NCBI GenBank assembly: GCA_001599755.1
Contig: BCHX01000001.1
Coordinates: forward strand, 4,526,001 to 4,590,000
Direction: 5' to 3'
Length of the DNA: 64,000 nucleotides
DNA from: Gliomastix tumulicola
Lineage: Eukaryota > Ascomycota > Sordariomycetes > Hypocreales > Bionectriaceae
Part shown: piece by piece, positions 11,148 to 22,310 of the stretch
How positions within the stretch are numbered: position 1 is the first letter of the stretch
How the letters are laid out: each line of letters begins with the position of its first letter
Program-made: the position numbers and the translations under genes
The notes under the pieces: model-generated
Databases searched by the model: none
Told to the model about the DNA's origin: nothing
The model's input: the letters and a program-made list of their open reading frames with translations, nothing else

Positions 11148-12715
11148 ATGGGAGGGCTCATTCTACTCATAGTGCTATGCGTACGTCCACATCTTCTCCA
11201 TTGACAAGCTTGTCCCCCGAATAGCAACATGAGGACTGACTGACATCAATCGCAGATCGTCATGGCTCTGGCGTAAGCTCGAACCCAAGTTACAAATCCC
11301 CCCCTCCTCCAGACCCCGAGAAAAGCTAACAGAGTCCGCCGTAAAACAGCTCATTCCTGGCCGGAGCCCTGCCGCTATCGATGACCCTGTCGCAGTCGCA
11401 GCTCCGCCTCCTCTCGAGCATCGGCGTCGGCGTCCTCGTGGGCACGTCGCTCATCATCATCATCCCCGAGGGCATCGAGGCCGCCGCCTCGGCCGCGACC
11501 GCCGAGCCCGCACACACCCATCGCATGCGACGAGTCGCCCGGAGGAGTCCGTGGGGGTACGATCCTGCGGCGGCCGCCGCCGCAACAGTGCGGATGAACG
11601 CGCGCGACGCGCCGACGGTGCAAGTTGCGAGGCCGAAGTTCTTTGGCGACGAGCTCGATGCGCAGGCGGATGAGGAGAACGAGTCGGATGTTGTGCCGCT
11701 GTCGCATATCCTGGTGACGAACAGCGCTGAGAAGGCAGACGAGAAGAGGCAAGAGGAGGAAGAGAAGGCACCAGAGAGCGAGCCGGACCACGATCACGAT
11801 CACGACCACGAAGATGACGATGACGATGACGACGAGCACGACCACGACCACGACCATCTGGAGCTTCCCGGGTTCGAAATCGGCGTATCGCTTATCCTCG
11901 GATTCGTCCTCATGTTCCTTATCGACCGTCTGCCTAAACACGCGACCGAGAAGTTCCAGCCCGCGCCGCAGATGCAGCACGTCAGCCTCGATAGTCTGGG
12001 AGGGCGCGCCGCCGCCGGACCCGGGGTAGGAAGCGACACAGCATCTATAGACGAAGAGTCGGAGGGCTTCCTCGGCTCCATGGCGCCCTCTCCCCGAAGG
12101 GCTCGCAGTCTCGCAACGACACTCGGTCTCGTCATCCACGCGGCGGCGGACGGCATTGCCATGGGTGCATCGTCTACGACATCGGATATGCAGCTTGGCT
12201 TCATCATCTTTATCGCCATCATGATTCACAAGGCGCCGGCTGCCTTTGGCCTTACATCGGTGCTCCTTAAGCAGGGGCTCTCGAAGCGTGCCGCGCGTGG
12301 ACACCTGATTGTCTTCAGCCTCGCCGCGCCTGTGGGTGCGTTGGCGACATGGCTCCTTATTACTATAATAGGCGGCGGGAACATGGAGGGTGACAATGGG
12401 AAATACTGGACTGGCATGCTGTTGCTCTTCTCGGGTGGCACTTTCTTGTAAGTCATCCTCTCTACTCCAGATGAAGCTTGGTGAGGGAAGCGCATATGCT
12501 AACGGAGGAGCAGATACGTCGCTATGCATGCTATGAACGAGGATGGCAGCCACGATCATGGCCACGGCCACGGCCACGGAGCCAATGGCTTCGCCGACGG
12601 CAACAGCTCTCACCATCGGAGGCAGCAGGGCCCGCAGATGAGAGATACCCTGGCCACGATGGCGGGCATGCTCCTCCCTCTCCTAGCACAACTCGGTGGT
12701 CACCATCATCACTGA
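11148..12715 (+). CDS. ZIP-family metal transporter, ZIP9/Atx2-like
   Basis: The four exons are 11148-11180, 11256-11272, 11350-12447 and 12514-12715, giving 449 residues. Exon 1 (33 nt) and exon 2 (a 17-nt microexon) are needed to give an intact first membrane helix (MGGLILLIVLC + IVMALA + SFLAGALPL). The protein carries the ZIP hallmarks: SSIGVGVLVGTSLIIIIPEGIEA near the N-terminus, a hydrophilic loop with a run of Asp-His pairs (about residues 145-175), the metal-site helix GLVIHAAADGIAMGA, and the next helix with IMIHKAPAAFGL. A second His-rich cluster (HDHGHGHGHG) and a terminal HHHH lie at the C-terminus. Family knowledge: ZIP9 and yeast Atx2 sit in the Golgi and move zinc or manganese into the cytosol. 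The His-rich stretches probably sense or bind the metal. The nearest yeast name is a guess, so no symbol is given. Confidence 0.9.
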
Positions 12716-13188
12716 GAACTGGTACTCTCAATGGCGAAGAAAACTCCGCTAAAAGTCACGAGGAGTTGGCCAGTTGTGCGAAACGTGCTGCTCGAACCGC
12801 TTGTATCATAAGCAGTGTTTCTCTTCCACCTTGTCCACTTCCTTTCGAAAAGTCTGTCCTGGAAAAGGACATCTGAATTTCTTGATATATTAAATATTAG
12901 AGAGTATCACGATTGGGCGTTCGAGGCGTTGGATTCTTTCGAATGTCCAATGGGTCATTGGATTATGTATTTTGATCATGAATCAAACTGTTCAACGATA
13001 TAACTACATGTTAACTTTCCAGCTTCAACATAGCATCATCGTGATTCGTGCCACATGCCAAGTCATTCAATCCAAAAAAGGGCGTATTCCAAAAAGTGAA
13101 TGCGAGCAAAAAAGAACTTTTCCATTATCCTGAGACCCTTCGTGGGGTTTGTTGTATGTTTGTTTGTTTTTTTCGTTTGTTTTCCAAA
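12716..13188. other. Convergent 3' spacer (ZIP / LEU1)
   Basis: The two flanking genes converge here, so it holds only their 3' ends. The sequence is AT-rich around 12860-13180 compared with the genes. No gene is visible. Confidence 0.5.
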
Positions 13189-15766
13189 CTACCATTCTAA
13201 GGGGTCGTCCTTGACGTCTCCGCGATTCGTCTTGGGCACGGGCACGGCCTCGACCTTGACGGGACCGGTCCTCTTGAGGTATCCGGAGCCGTCGAGCCAG
13301 GGCGTGTTCTGCGTCCTGCGCCTCTCGAAGGCGCGGATCTTGTCCTCCATCTGGGTGGTCAGGCCGATGTCGTCGAGGCCGTTGATGAGGCAGTGCTTCT
13401 TGAAGCTCTCGACCTCGAACTTGGCGAGCTCGCGGCCGTCGGCGGCCTTGACGACCTGGTGCTCCAGGTCGACCTCGATCTCACGGCCCGCGCGGGCCTC
13501 GACGGCGACGGTCTCGAGGGAGGCCGGGTCGAGGACGACGGGGAGCATGCCGTTCTTGTAGAGGTTGGACTCGTGGATGTCGGCAAAGGACGGGGCGATG
13601 ATGCACCGGATGCCGAAGTCGAGCAGGGCCCAGGGCGCGTGCTCACGGCTGGAGCCGCAGCCAAAGTTGGGCCCCGTGACGACGAGGACCTTGGCGCTGC
13701 GGTAGGGCTCCTGGTTGAGGACAAAGTCCGGGTTGTCCTCGCCCGTCTCGGTGTTGTACCGCCACTGGTGGAAGAGGGCGGTGCCGAGACCGGAGCGCTT
13801 GATGGTCTTGAGGAACTGCTTGGGGATGATGGCGTCGGTGTCGACGTTGGAGCGCTCCATGGGCGCCGCGATGCCGCGCAGCTGCGTGAACTTGGTCATG
13901 CCGCCGCTGGCCGCGGGCGCGCCGCTCGGGGACTTGGAGGCCTCGTCCTCGGGGATGTCGAGGATGCGGTCGAGGTCGTCGTCGCTGTTGATCTCCTCCT
14001 CCGTGGCGGCGGGGGTGTCGTCGTCCAAGACGGCGATCTGGGGCGTGCCCTTGACGGGGGACGCGTTCGGGCCGGCCACTTCGCGGACATCGGCGAGCTT
14101 ACCGGCGATGGCGCAGGCGGCGGCCGAGACGGGCGACATGAGGTGGGTGCGGCCGCCGGCACCTTGGCGGCCTTCGAAGTTACGGTTCGAGGTCGAGGCG
14201 CATCGCTCCTGGGGAGAGAGGATGTCGGGGTTCCTGTGGACGGGTCTGTCAGTATCTGGAGGTGTGATAAGACAGAGTCATAGGGGAGACTTACATTCCG
14301 AGGCACATGGAGCACCCGGCCTCACGCCACTCGAATCCGGCATCGACAAAGATCTTGTCCAGACCCTCCTTCTCAGCCTGCTTCTTCACCAGTCCGGAGC
14401 CGGGGACAATCATGGCGCGCTTGATATTCGGCGCGATCCTCTTGCCCTGCACGACTCTCGCCGCGGACCGGAGGTCCTCCATGCGGGCGTTGGTGCAGCT
14501 GCCGATGAAGACCTTGTCGACCACGACATCCGTGACGGGAGTGCCAGCGGTCAGACCCATGTACTCGAGGGACCGGACACAGGCCTCCTTCTTGATGGGG
14601 TCGGAGAAGTCGTCCGGCCCGGGAATGACGCCCGTGACGGGGACGACATCCTGTGGAGAGGTACCCCAGGTGACGGTGGGGGGGATGTCCTGGGCGTTGA
14701 TGTAGATTTCCTTGTCAAACTTGGCACCGTCGTCCGACTTGAGGGTGGACCAGTACTGGACGGCCTTGTGCCACTCGGGGCTGTCGTACTTGGGCGCGAG
14801 CGGTCGTCCCCTGAGGTAGTCGAAGGTGATCTGGTCAGGGGCAATCATGCCAGCCCTGGCGCCGCCCTCGATGGACATGTTGCAGATGGACATGCGGGCC
14901 TCCATGCTCAGGGAGCGAATGGCGGAGCCGCAGAACTCGATGACGGCACCCGTGCCGCCGGCGGTGCCGATCTGGCCAATGACGTGCAGGATGATGTCCT
15001 TGCTGCTGACGCCGGGGGCCAGCTCGCCGTCCACCTGGACCTTCATGTTCTTGCTCCGCTTGGTGATGAGGGTCTGGGTCGCGAGGACGTGCTCGACCTC
15101 GCTCGTGCCGATGCCAAAGGCCAGCGAGCCGAAGGCGCCGTGGGTCGACGTGTGGCTGTCGCCGCAGACGACGGTGGTGCCGGGGAGGGTGAAGCCCTGC
15201 TCGGGGCCGATGATGTGGACGATGCCCTGTCTGTCGTCGTCGAGGCCGAAGAAGGTCAGGTTGAAGTCCTTGACGTTCTGCTCGAGGGTGACGCATTGCG
15301 TCCGCGAGTCGTTGTCGTCGATGAAGCTGGCGACATCCTTGAAGTTCTTGCGGGTGGAGGTAGGGACGTTCTGCAGCCAGCTTGTCAGCGGAAGATCTCC
15401 TGGAAGCGAGGATGGACAGAGAGCGAGAGGGACTCACGTGGTCGCTGGTCGCGAGAGTGCAATCCGGTCTCCGGACCTGGCGGCCGGCGGTTTTCAGGCC
15501 CTCAAAGGCTTGCTGGAGGGGCTCAATTAGCAGCTGTTGGTGGGGGACGAGGGGCTGAAAGAGCAGGGCTTACCGGCGACGTCACCTCGTGCACCAGGTG
15601 GCGGTCTTGAATTTTTTTTAATTAGCGATCCTGCAACCACAGTCGTCGATACCAATTGCAACGCACCGATGTAGAGGAGAATCGTGCCATCGTCCTTCTC
15701 GTCGACAGTGTGGTCACGCAGGACCTTGTCGTAGAGAGTCGACGGGGCAGCCACGGCACTCGGCAT
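13189..15766 (-). CDS. LEU1: 3-isopropylmalate dehydratase (isopropylmalate isomerase)
   Basis: The five exons on the minus strand are 15667-15766, 15574-15605, 15438-15512, 14295-15370 and 13189-14233, encoding 775 residues, close to the usual size of the fungal single-chain enzyme. It interconverts 2- and 3-isopropylmalate, the second step of leucine synthesis, using a [4Fe-4S] cluster. Visible marks are the start LYDKVLRDHTVD, GDSHTSTHGAFGSLAFGIG, the cluster cysteines in VFIGSCTNARMEDLRSAA and in AGCSMCLGMNPD (the last split by an intron), NRNFEGRQGAGGRTHLMSP, an acidic linker, then the swivel domain with DTDAIIPKQFLK and GPNFGCGSSREHAPWAL. Bacteria make the two parts as separate LeuC and LeuD chains; here they are fused. 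Intron 1 ends in AAG. A (CT)n tract in the leader, a TATA box and a possible Leu3 site lie upstream. Confidence 0.97.
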
Positions 15767-15787
15767 GGTGACGGCGGTGATGTCAAG

Positions 15788-15826
15788 GAGGAGAGAGAGA
15801 GAGAGAGAGAGAGGGAGAGACAGAGG
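15788..15826. repeat. (GA)n microsatellite in the LEU1 leader
   Basis: A nearly perfect GA run read on the plus strand is a CT tract on the coding strand of LEU1, 22-60 nt upstream of its ATG. CT-rich tracts near the transcription start are usual in strongly expressed fungal genes. Confidence 0.7.
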
Positions 15827-15971
15827 AATGAAAATAGGATACTGTAGGAAGAGGACGAGGGACGGAGGAGGAGAGATAAGGAAGACGGAAGCAGCAGAAG
15901 AAGAAAAGACCCCGCCACGCAATTGAGGAGAATGTCGGGCAGAGACAGAAAATAGGACTGAGGACAATGCG

Positions 15972-15978
15972 ATTTATA
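15972..15978 (-). promoter_or_regulatory. TATA box of LEU1
   Basis: Read on the minus strand the site is TATAAAT. It lies 206 bp upstream of the LEU1 ATG and upstream of the CT tract. Confidence 0.45.
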
Positions 15979-16091
15979 TCTTCCCCAGACGCCCTCCGAA
16001 ATCTTATCCTGCCACTGGGCGATCGCTTTAGGTTCGAGCTCAGGGCATTCTCTCTCCGGTTCACGGAGGCTGCGGATAAGGCGATGCGACC

Positions 16092-16101
16092 CCGATACCG
16101 G
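16092..16101. promoter_or_regulatory. Possible Leu3 binding site upstream of LEU1
   Basis: The sequence CCGATACCGG fits the CCG-N4-CGG everted half-site pattern bound by Leu3-type zinc-cluster regulators of leucine synthesis. It differs in one inner base from the preferred CCGG-N2-CCGG form. It lies 326 bp upstream of the LEU1 ATG. Such a site could occur by chance; the position is what makes it credible. Confidence 0.4.
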
Positions 16102-17808
16102 ATACCAGACTACGGGAAAATGCTACCAGATGGGAGGCTATAGCGAGCTGCCCCTCGGTCATTGGAAAAGCACGATCCGTGATTTGCCAGACGTGCATTT
16201 CGGAATGCCCACTTGGTCCAGCACGGCATTGGAGTCGTCGTCGTGATGGGCCGACTCTCGATGATAATACCGTACTTACCGGATTGTCTACTATACGTGT
16301 TATTAACTACTAAAGGCAGGTTTTTGCAAGCAGCCACCGAATCGCCGACGTCAGAGCCCGCTTCTACCCGGAAGCTGCAGACATCGGACAGACTGCATGC
16401 GCATGAAGCCGACCTGTTCGTTTATAATGTGCAGACAGCGAACCGGCAGATCCCCGTTCCCCAGATTCATGACGAGGCTGATACGTGCTAAGGTAGTAGT
16501 CGGGGTTGCACGAGGCATGATTGGCCCCGTCGCAAGTTCTTGTCAGACCTGCGTCGTACGGACATGCAGGAGGTGGTGGTTAATGCCGTTGAATACTGGG
16601 GGAGTAAATAAAAATGCAACGGCAGCGTGTAACAGCCAGGAGGTAACATCGCCGCTGTTACTGCTCACGTAATTAATAACCAGGCTCGGCTGGACCGTGT
16701 ATACCTAGGTACTTTAATGCATGTCCCTCTCGAGTAACCATATCGCTGACATGCTCGCGTGAAGAGCAAACGGTTGCATTCGTCCATCAGTTGACACGCG
16801 CGGGGTGGATGATCTTTATTTTGTCCCCTCTTCGCCATCTCGTGACGGTGGGCAGCAGTCACCTGACCTGCTACCTTCTGAAACGAGCAATGAAAGTTGA
16901 GGAGCGACCCGCAGTCTCAGGCTCTTCCTCCCCCCGAGTCTCAAGTCTCAGACCGCAAAGGGCGGCGGCCGCGCTAGGCCTGATCCAGCCGCTGCTTCCA
17001 CCAGGTCCTACGGAGTACCGCCCAGTACCCTCTTGTACCCATAGCAGGCGCTAAAGCCAACTTGCCGCTCGCTGCCGCCCTTGAATCTCGGGAGTGCGAG
17101 GGAAGAACGACAGTGACTGGCACTGACATGTCATCACATTCGCTGGCCATCCTCCGTATCCGAATCTCGTCAGTCGACTGAGCCATCCGACCGTCGAGCC
17201 TGCCGGGCACGGGGCACACCATCACAGCCAGCCAGCCAGCCAGCCAGCGCAGCCCGATTGCCTCCTTGATTCCATTCCGCTTTGCCTCGCCAGCTCTCGG
17301 TGGCGCCTGCTTTGCATCATCATACCGCACACACTCGCTCGCCAGGGGGTCGGTACTGCCGAGTAGTCCCTGGTACTGAACCCTTTTCGCCTCCCATCTC
17401 CAACCTCCGTAGCCCCTCGCCTCGCCTCGCCCTACCACCCAATACCGCGCGCTGCTAATAACCACCAAAACATCCCCTTGCTGACCGTCATTAAAGACAG
17501 ACAAACATTCGAGACATTTGGCTTGGTTAGTCGACAGCCCTGTTTTATGTTTTCGCTTTTTTTCTTTTTTGGACTTCCCTTGCTTCGCTCGAATAATCAC
17601 TCCGTGCTTTTTCTCCCAGCGCCCGTTGCTGATATAAGGAATCTCGTCAGACCGGCCTGGTCTGTCGCAGTTTGGCCACCGGCGCCATCCTACACCGCCG
17701 ATCAGAGCTGCTCACCCTCGTCCTCGCGAAATACTCCCTTCCCGACCATCACCTATATTGATCGCCCGCAACCACCTCTCATCGTGCACGACTACCTAGC
17801 GACGGTGC

Positions 17809-20125
17809 ATGTCTGGCTTCCGGGCGCCCATGGGTTTCCTGGAGAGAAGAGGCAGTGGCTTGGCTGATGATCTCGTTATCGACACGACGGTAGCCATGAC
17901 GAACCCACGAATCGATAAAATCGTACAGCCGCGGCCGTACGCCGGGCCGCCGACACCCAACATGTGCACGCCGGCTGCCGACTTCGACCAGCAGTTGACG
18001 GGCTCCCCGCCGCCGCCCCCTACGCCGGCAGCCTCGCCAGGGCCGTCCCATCGCCAGCCGGACTGGAGCGGTGCGGCTGATGACGAGGACTTCTTCCTCG
18101 CCAAGGTCCGGTCGCACTTCCAGAACTGCTCCGGTCCGCAGAGAACTCGCGTCCTCGCCGATCTGCTGAACCTCTGCACCAGCCAGCAGCTGAGCTTCGT
18201 GCATCAGTTTGTCAGCCCTCTGCTCAAGAAAGATCCCTTCACAAGCCTGCCGGACGAGCTGTGCTTACGTGTAAGCCTCTGATCTACGCTGTTGATTGTC
18301 GGTCGATAGAATCATCCCGCTGACTCGATGCACACGCAGATTCTCTCCTTCATCGACGACCCCAAGGTCCTCGCTCGGGCTTCGCAAGTGTCTAAACGGT
18401 GGCGAGATCTATTGAGCGACGACATGACGTGGAAGAACCTTTGCATGAAGCACGACTATAGGCGACGGATGTCCGAGGTCGAGAGCCCCAACCTGAGCGA
18501 CGCCCAGAGACCGTTACTGAGGCCCCTGGCCACCATCGATGCGCAAATGTCTACCAGTCTACCGGGCGGATCGTCTGTCACTAGCCATCCCTCGGGGTCG
18601 CGAAGCTTCGACGGCACTGTGGGACTGCCTAGGGCTGGGCGGCCCAAGCTACGATCATACAAATCTCACTTCAAGCAGAGATACCTTGTTGAGGCTGCGT
18701 GGAGATCCGGAGGCAGTTGCGTTGCTCGCAACATCACTCAAGAAGGCGGTGTGGTTACGAGTCTTCATCTGACGCCCGACCACATCATCCTGGCTCTTGA
18801 CAATGCAAAGATCCATGTCTTTGACACCGACGGCGGCTCTCAGCGCACTCTTCAGGGGCACATCATGGGTGTCTGGGCTATGGTCCCTTGGGGCGATACC
18901 CTGGTCAGCGGTGGTTGCGATAGAGATGTACGAGTATGGGATCTGAACACAGGGTATGTCGTCTACATCAAGTGAGCCCCTCTACCGTCACTGTCCATGT
19001 GCTTACAATTACAGGCAATGCCGTCACATCCTGAGAGGTCATACCTCAACGGTACGATGCCTTAAGATGGCCGACGAGAACACTGCTATCTCAGGTTCGC
19101 GGGATACGACCCTCCGAATCTGGGATATCCGAACAGGTCTGTGCCGCAACGTTCTCGTAGGTCATCAGTCTAGCGTTAGATGTCTTGAGATCAAGGGCGA
19201 TATAGTCGTCTCCGGTAGCTACGATACCTCTGCAAGAGTCTGGAGCATCTCCGAAGGGCGCTGTCTCCAGACCCTGTCTGGCCACTTCAGCCAGATCTAT
19301 GCTATTGCGTTTGATGGCAAGCGCGTCGTCACTGGCAGCTTGGATACGAATGTGAGGATATGGGACCCGACAACTGGGTAAGTTCCTGACTACTCCTCTC
19401 CTCGTATTTTGGGAATCCCTCGGCTGACGCACTTCCCCCAGCGAATGCCTGGCTATTCTGCAAGGCCACACGTCATTGGTCGGCCAGCTCCAAATGCGCG
19501 GGGACACGCTGGTTACCGGAGGATCAGACGGGTCTGTGCGTGTCTGGTCGCTGGAGAAGATGTGCCCTATTCACAGGCTGGCTGCCCATGATAACAGCGT
19601 CACCAGCTTGCAATTCGACGATACCCGTGTTGTCAGTGGCGGTAGCGACGGCAGAGTCAAGATCTGGGATCTCAAGACAGGTCAACTTGTGCGAGAACTG
19701 CTCGCACAGGGTGAGGCCGTGTGGCGAGTAGCCTTCGAGGAGGAGAAATGCGTCGCTTTGGCACTGAGACAGGGCCGGACTGTCATGGAGGTAAGAATCT
19801 CACCCGGAGGCGAATAATCTGCCGTGGCAAATGCTGACTATCCAAGGTCTGGAATTTCTCACCCCCGGAAGAGACGTATGATCACCAATCATCGCTTCAG
19901 CAACGAGTGTTCGAGGAAGACCCGACTCGACCCATGAGCGCGCAGAACATTGGGTATGCGCCTCAGTCCATGGCAGCTGGCGGCAACCACTTGTCCGACT
20001 ACTCGGGGGCTCCAGAAGTCACCATGGCGGACGCGCCCCTGACGGTGATGGATTTACTTAACACGACTGGGACCACGTCTAGAGAGCGTGTATCGTCCCC
20101 GACGAGTCAGTACAGGATCTCATGA
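17809..20125 (+). CDS. F-box and WD40-repeat protein, SCF ubiquitin-ligase receptor (Cdc4/FBXW7-like)
   Basis: The five exons are 17809-18270, 18340-18953, 19015-19377, 19442-19790 and 19847-20125, encoding 688 residues. A disordered, proline-rich start is followed by a dimerisation-like helix (RTRVLADLLNLCTSQQLSFVHQFVSPLL) and an F-box (DPFTSLPDELCLR ILSFIDDPKVLARASQVSKRWRDLL, about 146-185) that would bind Skp1. Eight WD-type repeats follow, from about residue 260 to 590 (e.g. LRGHTSTVRCL...ISGSRDTTLRIWDI; GGSDGRVKIWDLKTG), forming a beta-propeller that binds phosphorylated targets. The order D-domain, F-box, WD40 is that of Cdc4 and beta-TrCP. I prefer Cdc4/FBXW7 but cannot exclude the other F-box/WD40 paralogues (sulfur controller or FWD-1 type). 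The last intron ends in AAG. Confidence 0.9.
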
Positions 20126-20777
20126 GCCGCCCTTGGTGCATGCGAGCTATTGCAGCAACCAACGGCAAAGGCCTTTTGAGTTGATGTCATTTGTTTTTAT
20201 TAGCGACTACTTGGCATTTGCGTATCACGACAGGCGTGCGATGGCTCTAGGCACGAACATCGGAAAGGGTTTACTATTACTATGATACCGATGTTGAGGT
20301 ATTAGTACGGCAGGTATATACTGGCGCGGCGGGATTTGGAGGCGAGCAAGCGTCTGGTGGGAACACAATTACATATCGGGATAGACTCGTGCGATAGGTA
20401 TTTTCAACAACTGCACTGTACTCAGCTTTCAGTAATACATGCTGGGTGAGGGCGATAAAGAAAGGAGACAAATGTGCCCGTCTTACAACTGCGTGTCCTC
20501 CTGAGAGTCCTTTTCCGTACTCTTCCGAGTCTTGCGATTGGTGCGAACTCGGACGCAGAGCCTGCAGGTGGGTCCTGGATTCTTGGGGAGGGAATCGGAG
20601 GCGTATCCGGCCAATCAGGGTCGCGTGCGAGATGACTATCCTAAAACGGGCTAGCGCCAGGGAAATCCGAGCTCAACCAACAAATTCCGGAGCTCGTCGA
20701 AGCAGGGACTGAATTATCTCTCCTGCCAAACATCCTGCAACCTTCCGAATCGCCCTGAGGCATCTCCAGACCTCGCG
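20126..20777. other. Spacer between F-box gene and PDA1
   Basis: It holds the 3' end of the F-box gene and the promoter of the pyruvate dehydrogenase gene. A CCAATCA motif at about 20609 may be a CCAAT-complex site. No gene is visible. Confidence 0.45.
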
Positions 20778-22310
20778 ATGCTCTCCAACGCCCTCAGAGT
20801 CACCCGGGCTGCGCCCAGGGTCCTGCCCGTGCGTGCCCGGGCTGCCGCTCCCTTCGCAATCGCCGCCCGCTCCGTCACGACCGACGCTGCCTCGTCCTCC
20901 CTGAACCACTCCGTGCCCCAGGTATGCTCGCGAGAACGTCCCTCAGGTCGAAGCTTTACGGCAAATTCGCGCATTGTCTGGTTCTCAGGCACTGGCGCGA
21001 CTCTTCATGCAAAGGCTTCGACCTTTTTTTTTCCCCTTCTCCTCGCGTTGTCAATTGTGATGGCCTTGCTAACTCGTCACACTAGTCCGACGAAGAGCCT
21101 TTCCAGGTGACCCTCAGCGACGAGAGCTTCGAGACCTACGAGCTGGACCCCCCTTCCTACACCATCGAGGTGACCAAGAAGGAGCTGAAGCAGATGTACT
21201 ACGACATGGTGGCCATCAGGTACGCGCCAATTGCAAATACTCCCGCACCCGATTTGGGCCTTATCTCTGATAATCGCGCAGGCAGATGGAGATGGCGGCC
21301 GACCGTCTGTACAAGGAGAAGAAGATCCGTGGTTTCTGCCACCTGTCGACCGGTCAGGAGGCCGTTGCCGTCGGCATCGAGCACGCCCTCACCAAGGAGG
21401 ACGACATCATCACCGCCTATCGATGCCACGGCTTCGCCCTGATGCGAGGAGGCACCGTCCGCTCCATCATCGGCGAGCTGCTCGGCCGCCGTGAGGGTAT
21501 CGCCTACGGCAAGGGCGGCTCCATGCACATGTTCAGCAAGGGCTTCTACGGCGGAAACGGTATCGTCGGCGCCCAGGTGCCCGTCGGTGCTGGTCTTGCC
21601 TTTGCCCACAAGTACACCGGCAGGAAGAACGCGTCTGTCATCCTCTACGGTGACGGTGCCAGCAACCAGGGTCAGGTCTTCGAGGCCTACAACATGGCCA
21701 AGCTCTGGAACCTCCCTGCTCTGTTCGGCTGCGAGAGTAAGTGCTGGTCAAAACCCCGACAGGGCCTCGCGTGACTTGTGCTAACGCCCCTGTCTTAGAC
21801 AACAAGTACGGTATGGGTACTTCTGCCGCTCGTTCCTCCGCCCTGACCGACTACTACAAGCGTGGCCAGTACATTCCCGGTCTCAAGGTCAACGGCATGG
21901 ACGTCCTTGCCGTCAAGGCCGCCGTCAAGTACGGCAAGGATTGGACCGTCGCCGAGAGGGGCCCCATGGTCCTCGAGTACGTGACCTACCGCTACGGTGG
22001 TCACTCCATGTCCGACCCGGGCACCACCTACCGTACCCGCGAGGAGATCCAGCGCATGCGCTCCACCAACGACCCCATCGCCGGCCTTAAGCAGAGGATC
22101 CTGGACTGGGAGGTCACCAGCGAGGACGAGCTCAAGAAGATCGACAAGGAGGCCCGGAACCACGTCGCGGAGGAGGTCGCCGCCGCCGAGGCCATGGCCG
22201 TCCCCGAGGCCAAGCCCTCCATCCTGTTCGAGGACATCTACGCCCCCGGCAGCGAGCCCAAGTTCATCCGCGGCCGCACCGCCGAGGAGGACTACTACTT
22301 TGCCCAGTAA
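20778..22310 (+). CDS. PDA1: Pyruvate dehydrogenase E1 component, alpha subunit (mitochondrial)
   Basis: The four exons are 20778-20921, 21086-21219, 21282-21736 and 21799-22310, encoding 414 residues, the usual length. It is the thiamine-diphosphate subunit that decarboxylates pyruvate in the mitochondrial pyruvate dehydrogenase complex. The first 35 or so residues are Arg/Ala-rich without acids, a mitochondrial presequence. Family marks are RGFCHLSTGQEAVAVG, YRCHGFALMRGG, GKGGSMHMFSKGFYGGNGIVGAQVP, the ThDP/Mg motif starting GDGASNQGQ and ending ENNKYGMGTS (the last Asn codon is split by intron 3), and the regulatory phosphorylation loop YRYGGHSMSDPGTTYRTREE. All are intact. Confidence 0.97.

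Larger units (their letters stand above)
15767..17808. other. Divergent promoter region, LEU1 / F-box gene
   Basis: These 2.0 kb separate two divergent genes. The left part holds the LEU1 leader, TATA box and possible Leu3 site. A short AGCC repeat lies at about 17225-17247. The right part (about 17,200-17,808) is pyrimidine-rich and is probably the leader of the F-box gene. A 208-codon antisense frame at 16974-17600 shows no domain and was rejected. Confidence 0.5.

Noticed and set aside
13393..15610. Long plus-strand frames (296 and 631 codons) across LEU1
   Set aside because: They are antisense shadows of GC-rich LEU1 exons; composition is Gly/Val/Asp-rich nonsense with no domain, and the minus-strand protein is unmistakable.
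16974..17600. 208-codon minus-strand frame upstream of the F-box gene
   Set aside because: Lies opposite the pyrimidine-rich leader of the F-box gene and shows no recognisable features.
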